From assembly GCA_002104895.1 (NCBI GenBank), contig MCFG01000686.1, positions 1 to 15,151 on the forward strand: a stretch of DNA of 15,151 nucleotides, given 5' to 3'. Under the pieces are notes generated by a model. That model saw only the letters and a program-made list of their open reading frames with translations. It was not told the origin of the DNA and ran no database searches. The DNA comes from Anaeromyces robustus (lineage: Eukaryota; Neocallimastigomycota; Neocallimastigomycetes; Neocallimastigales; Neocallimastigaceae). Below, one piece after another: positions 8,623 through 15,151 of this stretch (position 1 is the first letter of the stretch; each line of letters starts with the position of its first letter). The position numbers and the translations under genes were made by a program.

Positions 8623-9325
8623 TGTAACGGAACGGTTGTTCCAATATTACAATTGACACCAAAATTTGAAGTAAACACAAACAAAATAAAATTTAAAATA
8701 AAAGATACTTATTGCAATATCAGAACACCTTTCCTTTGTTAACCTGAAAGGTCGGTGTCGAGATATATATATTAGTAAGATTTAGTTTTAAGTTTTATTT
8801 TATTTTTATTTAAAATATGTTTTATTAGAATTTAGTTTTATTAATTATTAAAAATTAATAATAACTAACCTTTGTAGTATTTCGAACTACTTATGAATTA
8901 ATTATTACTAATATATATAAAGTTATTAAAAGAATAAAAGCACAAAGAAAAATATTTTAACTAAAGATTTTACACCTATTTATACTTTTTGCGGAAAAAT
9001 AGTTTTAAAAATAAAAGTTCATAAAAATTAATAAAAATTGCTAGAAACTAAGATATTTTGATATAAAATGAATCTCATAGAAAAATAAAGAAATATTATA
9101 TAATTTTTTCTTAAAGTTTCTAATTTTATTCCATGTAATTCTATAAAGAAATACAGAAATAAAATACAGAAACAAATACAGAATAAAATACAGAAATTTA
9201 TAATAAATAAATTTAAAATAAAATTTTTATAAAATTTGGAACAAGGTGTGAGTCGAACCTAGAGTGTTCGCCCAGATGGTCATAGTTACTAACCACTAGA
9301 CCATGGTTACTATTTTACTAATTGT
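8623..9325 (-). repeat. 5' LTR of element A, main part
   Basis: It is nearly identical to 4100-4802. It breaks off after CTAATTGT, where element B begins, and its last 13 bases lie at 12475-12487. A tRNA-like segment is repeated at 9238-9310. Confidence 0.9.
9238..9310 (-). other. tRNA-like segment with Pol III boxes, LTR A right
   Basis: This is the second copy of the tRNA-like block, identical by eye to 4715-4787, with the A box at 9293-9303 and the B box at 9250-9259 on the minus strand. The interruption of this LTR lies 15 bases upstream of the block, so the boxes themselves are intact. Confidence 0.65.
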
Positions 9326-9847
9326 TGATACAGACTCAATATAAATAGAGATTTATATTATTACTACCAGGTGATTGAACATGTATTAAGAAGAAAAAAT
9401 AAATAATTCTGATTGGCTAAATAACTAAATAATACATATAAAAGAAATTATTATTATTATATTTTTAATATGGGATCTTTCTATGGAGAGAAAGTTAATC
9501 CCAAGTGAGTTTTTTATAATATAGTTTAGAGATTTTTATAATGGTTTAATTAATATTTAGTTTAATAATCTAATATTTTATTTGAGAATTTCCTAGGTTA
9601 ATATATAGATTAATAAGGAATAGTGTTTATATAATAAAGTTTAGTTTAGATATTAATATTAGTTAGATAAATTCAATTATAATTATAATAAAATGTAATA
9701 ATAAATAATAATAAATAAATAAACTATTATATTAAACATGAAATAATTATTATAAATTGTGTTATATTAGAATATATTGTTTTGTTAATATTTCCCTGCT
9801 GTCTTGTCTTTAAATAAAATAATTAGATATAAGTTTATCTTGTATCA
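9326..9847 (+). repeat. Left (5') LTR of element B
   Basis: It starts TGATACAGACTC and ends CTTGTATCA, giving 7-bp inverted ends. Orientation follows from the primer-binding site directly after it. Confidence 0.9.
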
Positions 9848-9851
9848 AATT

Positions 9852-9870
9852 TGGTGGAGAATCCGGGCGA
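9852..9870 (+). other. tRNA primer-binding site of element B
   Basis: TGGTGGAGAATCCGGGC begins four bases after the LTR. TGG complements the CCA end of a tRNA, and the next bases could pair with an acceptor stem and the 3' side of a T stem. I cannot name the tRNA. Confidence 0.7.
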
Positions 9871-9971
9871 GACAGCGACAAAACAATATGAAAATAATAA
9901 AACAACAATAATAATAATTATATATATAAAAAAATATACATATATATACATAAAAGAAAATATATATATAT

Positions 9972-9972
9972 T

Positions 9973-10026
<54 letters not shown>
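9972..10026. repeat. (AAT)n microsatellite inside element B
   Basis: About 17 uninterrupted ATA/AAT units. It replaces what would be coding sequence in a complete element. A (TA)n run near 10167-10187 is similar in kind. Confidence 0.9.
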
Positions 10027-10027
<1 letters not shown>

Positions 10028-10287
10028 TATAATAATAATCAGAATTATAACGTATAAAAGAAGAAATAAGATCCCGGAGGTGCTGAAGATTTATAAATAA
10101 GAAAAAGGAATAAAAATCAAGAGACTGGATGATGCTACAAAAAGAACAAAAGATGAAGAAATAAAAATATATATATATATATATATTAATCTAATAATAA
10201 TATCTATTGAAAATAATTATTATAAAAATATATACAAAATAATTATAATAAATAATTATTATGGAATAAAAACTTCTACTTTTATTG

Positions 10288-10310
10288 ATGACTTCAAGGG
10301 ACGAAGTCAT
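10288..10310 (+). repeat. Hairpin in the pol-end remnant of element B
   Basis: ATGACTTC (10288-10295) pairs exactly with GAAGTCAT (10303-10310) around the loop AAGGGAC. Read as protein, the region gives DDFKGRSHILSGGI, which resembles the C-terminal end of Ty3-type pol proteins. It lies about 20 bases before the right LTR. Confidence 0.65.
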
Positions 10311-10329
10311 ATCTTAAGCGGCGGCATCT

Positions 10330-10851
10330 TGATACAGACTCAATATAAATAGAGATTTATATTATTACTACCAGGTGATTGAACATGTATTAAGAAGAAA
10401 AAATAAATAATTCTGATTGGCTAAATAACTAAATAATACATATAAAAGAAATTATTATTATTATATTTTTAATATGGGATCTTTCTATGGAGAGAAAGTT
10501 AATCCCAAGTGAGTTTTTTATAATATAGTTTAGAGATTTTTATAATGGTTTAATTAATATTTAGTTTAATAATCTAATATTTTATTTGAGAATTTCCTAG
10601 GTTAATATATAGATTAATAAGGAATAGTGTTTATATAATAAAGTTTAGTTTAGATATTAATATTAGTTAGATAAATTCAATTATAATTATAATAAAATGT
10701 AATAATAAATAATAATAAATAAATAAACTATTATATTAAACATGAAATAATTATTATAAATTGTGTTATATTAGAATATATTGTTTTGTTAATATTTCCC
10801 TGCTGTCTTGTCTTTAAATAAAATAATTAGATATAAGTTTATCTTGTATCA
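10330..10851 (+). repeat. Right (3') LTR of element B
   Basis: Same length and, by eye, the same sequence as 9326-9847. The preceding AAGCGGCGGCATC is the likely polypurine-type primer region, although it is not purely purine. Confidence 0.9.
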
Positions 10852-11535
10852 TTGTGATAAATAATGAAATTTTTATAGTACTTTTAATTATAATATTAAC
10901 TTTTAAAAATTCTAATTAGTTTTATTTATTATTATTCTCTATAATTTATTATTAATTTACTTTAATTATAATTATTTTCTAAACTTCAAATAATTAATAA
11001 ATTTTAATATTATATTGAATTATTATTTAAAATAATTAATAACATTAATAAAAAAATAATAAGATTATTAAATTATATTTTAAAACAATATCTTTATCAT
11101 TATTATCTTAAACTAAATCAATTCTTAAAAATATTATTGAATATTAAATTTATATAAATTATAAACAATTTATAATTAATATTATAAAAATAATAAACGA
11201 TTCTAAAATATTTTAATTAAATAATATGACTCGAAAATAGTTTCTAAAAACACTTTTAAAATACCTTCTAAATACTTTTTAAATATTCTTTACACTTAAA
11301 CATTTCTAAATTAGAAATAACAACTAATTTTATTTACTTTATAAATAAATAAACAGTTTATCTTTATAATTTTATTAATAATATTATTTATTTTTATTAT
11401 TTATTTTATTATTATTTTTATACATTTTTACTTATTTTATTCAATAATTTTTAATTATTTTATTTATATTTTTATAAATACTTGTATTATTTTATTTATT
11501 ATTGTAAATAGTTTAATTTTAAAGAAAAATATAAA

Positions 11536-12118
11536 TACATTGTAACGGTATCAACAACGACATTAAGGAACTTCGTGGCTCAACGGTAACTACTTCTACC
11601 TTTATCATAGATATCACTGGTTCGAATCCTACTTTTACCTTTTTGATTTGGAAAATTATTCATTTATTTAGTTATTAATACATTTGTTCATTTACTTATT
11701 TTATTAATAGAATTATTTAGTCTATAATTATTCATTCACTTAGTTAGATTTATTTAGATATTAGTTATTCGTTCACTTAGATATAAATACGATTTTATTT
11801 AGATACTAATTATGTATTCACTTAATTATAGTAATAGTTAAATAATTAAATATTTTGTTATTTAAATAAGTAAACCAATCACGTAATGATTTAGAATAAG
11901 TCTTGAATATAAAAGAAATGTATTAATATTATTTTTACTCTTGGAGTCATTATTAATAAGAAAAATATTAAATATTTAAATATTAAATAAAATACAAAAT
12001 AAATCCATAAACATTATGTTTTAATATTGTGTCGTTTATTTTGTTTGTTTATTTTATTTTAATTATTGAAATACTACAACAACCTAGTGAATTTTCTCAC
12101 TAAGTTCGTTACATACAT
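11536..12118 (+). mobile_element. Solo LTR D with TACAT duplication
   Basis: The 573-bp LTR runs from TGTAACGG at 11541 to TTCGTTACA at 12113 and shares the 7-bp TGTAACG/CGTTACA ends with the LTR of element A. TACAT at 11536-11540 and 12114-12118 is an exact 5-bp target duplication. Apart from the ends and a tRNA-like block at the same offset, it shows no clear similarity to LTR A, so it is a separate family. Orientation is taken as plus because its tRNA-like block faces that way, as in A. Confidence 0.85.
11565..11644 (+). other. tRNA-like segment with Pol III boxes, LTR D
   Basis: It has an A box TGGCTCAACGG (11576-11586), a perfect B box GGTTCGAATCC (11619-11629) and a T5 run at 11640-11644 that could end a Pol III transcript. 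The outer AAGG/CCTT bases pair, but the acceptor and T stems are degenerate, so a normal tRNA is unlikely. The A box starts at position 36 of the LTR, as in LTR A. Confidence 0.68.
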
Positions 12119-12416
12119 GTAAATATTTTTATGTAAATTAATTCTTTACTACTATTTTTAATAATAGCTTAGTCATAAATATAATAAATTAATAATTATT
12201 AGAATAAATTACTAAATTAAAATATATAATCAACATAAAATAGTTTAGTTAAGAATAAAACTACTATTTAATAAATAATAAAATTTAATAAATTTTTAAT
12301 AAATAAATTTTATATTTTAAACTTAATAATAAAACTGTGTTTTATAAAACAATTTTTAGTGTTTAAATTTACAATCTACTGGAAAATAACTTAGACAGTT
12401 ATTCTGAAAATACATA

Positions 12417-12459
12417 GGTAATATCACTTTCTTCCCTATAAAGAATTAAGATATTACCA
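12417..12459. repeat. 9-bp inverted repeat near the right edge of C
   Basis: GGTAATATC and GATATTACC flank a loop of about 24 bases. It lies just inside the right edge of insertion C and might be part of its terminal structure. Confidence 0.55.
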
Positions 12460-12474
12460 TTTTGTATTAATTGT

Positions 12475-12487
12475 GAGATTCGTTACA
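12475..12487 (-). repeat. Displaced first 13 bases of the 5' LTR of A
   Basis: GAGATTCGTTACA matches the end of the intact LTR at 4803-4815 and is followed by ATATT, the target duplication found at 4095-4099. It marks the true 5' boundary of element A. Confidence 0.8.
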
Positions 12488-12492
12488 ATATT

Positions 12493-12906
12493 TATTATAT
12501 AGTCTTTTATGAAACTATTATGTAATTTTCTCTTATTTACTTTGGAGAATTTGTATAAATGTTGTAATTTTCTCTTATTACTTTGGGGAATTTGTATAAA
12601 TGTTAAAAATTTATTATATAATTGTTTATCTTTTCTATATTAATTTATGTACGTTTGTGGGTGTGCATGATAAGAGGGTAAATTATTTATAATTTTATTG
12701 GTTTAGGAGCTTAATGATTTATATATTTGTTTTAACGAGTGTTTTACTTGAGTTATAATATTTGAAAAATAATTATATATGTAAATGAGTAATGTTAATG
12801 TTCATGTAAGAAGTTAGTATAAAATTTAACTTCAAAATATTTATTAAAAGTAATGATATGTATTATAATATTCATCTAATAAAATAAAGTATAGGGTGTG
12901 ACGTGT
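12493..12906. other. AT-rich flank and 3' region of the surface-protein gene
   Basis: No open frame is seen. A 42-bp sequence is duplicated in tandem at 12521-12562 and 12563-12603, with one indel and one substitution. A minus-strand AATAAA at about 12839-12844 could be a polyadenylation signal for the gene ending at 12907. Confidence 0.5.
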
Positions 12907-13579
12907 TTAATGGAAAATGTATATCCATAATGTTAGTAATATAAGAGCGCTAAAAGTACAATGGAGAGAGTAATATTTGATGTTTTCAGATCCACTGTGA
13001 GTTACGATATTATCTTGTGAATGGTTTTCGTTTTGTAACCCATTATTTTCTATTGGTTCACTTTCACATTTATACTGCTTACCATATCCCAATAAATAGG
13101 TTTTTAGTCCTCCGGAACATTGTTTTGATCTACAGCTTTCTTCTAGTATCTCCTTTAATTCTGTAGATGATTTTACTTCTGAAATATCAAAACTTTAGTA
13201 TATGAACACCAGTTTCCATATTCATCCTTCATACATGATGCATTATAATTTTTTTCATCTATTGTACTACTAATACCAGTCTTCCTAGTTTCCTCTTTGG
13301 TACATTTTGATAAACTATTTTCATTTAGCAATATCATTTTACAATCATCACTGCACATGTTTGATAAAAATTTATTTTGATCATAATTCGTTATTTCTTT
13401 AGCCCTGCCATTATATCCAATTCAATTCCAACACAATTGAAATATGCTTTCATTTGGCTATCACAACTTTCCTCTGTTGAAGTTTCATTTTCATTATCTG
13501 CGTTTACACTAATAACAAATAGTATAATGAGTGTTAAAAAAAAATATATTTTATTCAATTTCGAGTTAATATTAAACAT
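12907..13579 (-). pseudogene. GPI-anchored cysteine-rich secreted protein, frameshifted
   Basis: Three minus-strand frames join into one protein of about 224 residues. It begins MFNINSKLNK with a hydrophobic signal peptide likely cut after VNA at residue 27. The middle has about ten cysteines (for example CDSQMKAYFNC, MCSDDC, SCMKDEYGNWC, SCRSKQC), enough for five disulfides, and possible N-glycosylation sites. The C-terminus has a small-residue stretch (THSGSE) followed by a hydrophobic tail ending LLTLWIYIFH, typical of a GPI-anchor signal. The frame changes near 13397-13402 and 13186-13196, each explained by loss of one base in a short A or T run. These may be true mutations or assembly errors. 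An intron ending TTTCAG near 13182 is an alternative for the second break. I do not recognise the family; a cell-surface role is inferred from the signals. Confidence 0.65.
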
Positions 13580-14437
13580 TTAAAGTTAGTAATATTCAAT
13601 CGATAATACAGCTAAATTGGAGAGTTTCTAATAATTTATATTTTTTCATGAAAATAAGGTTTATTGAAAACAAAAATTATATTATAATAGAAATTTCTGA
13701 ATATATTTAAATATGATTTCAATTCATTAAAAATAGATTTAGATTTTGAATTTTACTTTTTAAAATTTAGAAATGTTTGTTTGTTTGTTTACTTTCATAA
13801 TTCTAATTATTTATTTGCAAAATTTTACAATTTTGAATTGTATTGATTGTTTCTGAAATAAATCGTTTTATATATCTTATAATTTTAGATTACTTATTTT
13901 GATTTAACTTATTATATTATTTAGGTTTCCAGCTGAGAAGTTTTTGTAGTTTTAGATAGTGTCGTTTTTTCTAAATTTAAATATTTACTTTTGTTTATTA
14001 TTAAGTTTAAAATTTTAACTTAAAATTTTTATTATTTATTTTATTAGTAAAATTTTATGTTTTTAATTATTCTAAATTCGAAATTCCTTAAATTGAACAT
14101 ATTATATAAATAAAATTTATTTTCGAGTTTAGACTTATTAACTTTCCTATTTGTCATTTTGTTTAGAAACAAATATCTAAACAAAATTCTACGGTTTCAA
14201 TTTTAAGATTATTTTTTTTTTTTTTTTTTTTTTTTTCAATTTTAAAATTTTAAATCTTAATTCTAAAATAAATTTCAAGTTCAGATTAATTTATAACCAT
14301 AGCAAGATTATTATTATTATCTGTTCAACATTTGTTGAATAATTAGATTTTCAATTTTGTTCATCTTAATTTCAGAATTCAAATAATTTCAATTTCAATT
14401 TCAAGATCTTAAAATTTCAAAGTCAAATTTAAAATAA
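13580..14437. other. AT-rich intergenic DNA, no gene seen
   Basis: This holds the probable promoter of the surface-protein gene next to 13580 and otherwise low-complexity sequence. Phrases such as TTTCAATTTTAA and AAATTTAAAA repeat. A 25-base T run is at 14212-14236. No open frame, RNA gene or LTR boundary was found. Confidence 0.55.
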
Positions 14438-14547
14438 TGTAAAGATATTTAACACCACAGAGTAAAATTCTTAAATGTAACTTAAGCCACTACATATAGT
14501 GATTAAAATTACATAAAATAATTCTGTAAAATTATTGTGAAACAATA
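14438..14547. repeat. Fragment of LTR I
   Basis: It starts TGTAAAGATATTTAACACC and follows the first 110 bases of solo LTR I (1163 onward) at high but imperfect identity, including both hairpins. It stops where the copia G sequence begins, so the rest was lost or overwritten. Confidence 0.8.
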
Positions 14548-14670
14548 CTTTAGAATTAGAAAATTTAGATTTTAGAATTAGTTTAATGAAATAGTTATAG
14601 AATTTATTAAATACACATATTCACCAGAAAACTAAATTATTTATTCAAATAATTAGGTTTTGAAGAGGAA
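14548..14670 (+). pseudogene. RNase H tail and polypurine tract of copia G, right copy
   Basis: This is the inverted counterpart of 2560-2698. The short pol-end reading is again present but interrupted. The polypurine tract, GAAGAGGAA (14662-14670), directly precedes the LTR and differs slightly from the left copy's GAGGAGGAA. Confidence 0.65.
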
Positions 14671-14820
14671 TGTTAGAATATATGAAACATATGATTGTTT
14701 TATTGTAATACATATTAAATTTATAAGCCACATTTTAACATATAAATATATGTGAATTGAATGTAATAAATCTTAAGTAATTTAATTACTCATAGAAACA
14801 TTTATCTAATAAAGTTAACA
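14671..14820 (+). repeat. Copia LTR G, right copy (150 bp)
   Basis: It starts TGTTAGAATATATGAA and ends AAAGTTAACA. Same length as 2410-2559 and nearly identical, in opposite orientation. Confidence 0.8.
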
Positions 14821-15008
14821 TATAAAACTTAATTTCTAATAATTTAAATTAATATTTTATTTATTTATTTATCTAATTAATATTTGTTTATTCATTAATT
14901 AGTCATTATTTATTTATCTAATTAATATTTTTATTCTTAATTAGTCATTATTTATTTATCAATTAATATTTGTTTATTCATTAATATTAATTTATTTATC
15001 TAATTGTC

Positions 15009-15151
15009 AAATGGCACATACACTTTATTAATTTCCTTAAAAATAGCAATAAAATGGCTGGAGGAGGTGTAAAGTTAATTGGTATATATATCGATGACTT
15101 AATTGGTATATATATAAGGAGTTATTAAAAAAATTAGAATAATTTAAAAAA
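15009..15151 (+). pseudogene. Copia reverse transcriptase fragment with YIDD box
   Basis: From 15009 one frame reads FINFLKNSNKMAGGG, then KLIGIYIDDLIGIYI, giving an intact copia catalytic box (I-Y-I-D-D at 15084-15098). The frame stops at 15126-15128. The upstream part of the domain is absent: LTR G and the AT repeat lie there. It continues past the window end, so its full state is unknown. Confidence 0.8.

Larger units (their letters stand above)
9322..10855 (+). mobile_element. Non-autonomous LTR retrotransposon B (TRIM-like)
   Basis: Two 522-bp LTRs (9326-9847 and 10330-10851), identical as far as I can see, enclose only 482 bp. The ends are TGATACA and TGTATCA, and TTGT flanks both sides (9322-9325 and 10852-10855). 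A primer-binding site follows the left LTR, and a G-rich stretch precedes the right one. The inside has no gag or pol, only a microsatellite and a short remnant of a pol C-terminus (DDFKGRSHILSGGI). It must be mobilised by proteins from another element. Its identical LTRs make it one of the youngest insertions here, in keeping with its position inside element A. Confidence 0.88.
10856..12474. mobile_element. Unclassified AT-rich insertion C in the LTR of A
   Basis: This sequence separates element B from the last 13 bases of the 5' LTR of element A. ATTGT occurs at both of its edges (10851-10855 and 12470-12474), although the first A is shared with the end of element B. The left edge, TGATAAA, and right edge, TTGTATTA, resemble the ends of LTR B with one mismatch each, so C may be an old relative of B. 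It has no open frame. It contains solo LTR D, without which it is about 1 kb long. Confidence 0.5.
4095..12492 (-). mobile_element. Ty3-like LTR retrotransposon A with nested insertions
   Basis: The element runs from TGTAACGG at 4100 to CGTTACA at 12487 and is flanked by ATATT at 4095-4099 and 12488-12492. The gag-protease gene and polypurine tract put it on the minus strand, so the 5' LTR is the one at high coordinates. The 3' LTR is intact (716 bp). The 5' LTR is split into 8623-9325 (703 bp) and 12475-12487 (13 bp), which together give exactly 716 bp. Between the two pieces sit element B and insertion C. Without them the element is about 5.2 kb. By eye the two LTRs differ at about six positions, so the insertion is fairly recent. 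There is no reverse transcriptase, RNase H or integrase, so it is non-autonomous. Confidence 0.85.
14541..15151. repeat. Right arm of the large inverted repeat
   Basis: It matches the reverse complement of about 2108-2698 up to the last base of the window. The tandem AT repeat at about 14860-15005 has slightly more units here than on the left. Confidence 0.8.

Noticed and set aside
8554-8742. A 62-aa plus-strand frame across the inner edge of LTR A
   Set aside because: It spans the LTR-leader boundary, is antisense to the element and shows no domain.
9851-10057. A 68-aa plus-strand frame with a poly-Ile stretch
   Set aside because: It starts at the primer-binding site without an ATG and translates the AAT microsatellite.
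12454-12487. A further independent LTR of family A ending at 12487
   Set aside because: Some similarity extends upstream of 12470, but the exact 716-bp sum and the ATATT duplication fit the displaced end of the 5' LTR better.
13377-13583. A 68-aa plus-strand frame
   Set aside because: It mirrors the signal-peptide segment of the minus-strand surface-protein gene.

Overview
The window is extremely AT-rich eukaryotic DNA with long poly-T runs (7756-7774, 7795-7816, 14212-14236), an AAT microsatellite and stacked LTR retrotransposons. Only one cellular protein gene can be recognised. Base composition, microsatellites and retroelement types fit an anaerobic gut fungus (Neocallimastigomycota) or a similarly AT-rich protist. 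This placement is an inference.

Left arm (1-2700): relics of Ty1/copia elements on the minus strand. Element H has an LTR (240-656), polypurine tract, RNase H and reverse transcriptase. Its pol is split by a solo LTR, I (1163-1757, ATATA duplication). Abutting it is the 3' end of a second copia element, G (RNase H tail, polypurine tract, 150-bp LTR at 2410-2559). From 2700 to 4094 there are only AT-rich sequence and hairpins.

Centre (4095-12492): a Ty3-like element, A, on the minus strand, flanked by ATATT duplications. It carries one 674-aa Gag-protease gene, a 1.6-kb leader and no reverse transcriptase or integrase. Its 5' LTR was later interrupted by element B (9326-10851), a 1.5-kb coding-free retrotransposon with identical 522-bp LTRs, and by a 1.6-kb AT-rich insertion, C, which itself holds a solo LTR, D (11541-12113, TACAT duplication). 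Both halves of the interrupted LTR add up exactly to the intact 716-bp copy.

Right side (12493-15151): a probable GPI-anchored, cysteine-rich secreted protein gene (minus, 12907-13579) broken by two single-base frameshifts; AT-rich DNA; a fragment of LTR I; then the G and H copia sequences again, inverted relative to the left arm. The window is therefore framed by inverted repeats about 11.9 kb apart.

The most unusual observation is that the LTRs of A and D, two different families, each carry a tRNA-like segment with RNA polymerase III A and B boxes. The A box starts at LTR position 36 in both and the B box at position 79 or 80. Elements A and B both lack polymerase genes and would depend on enzymes supplied by other elements.
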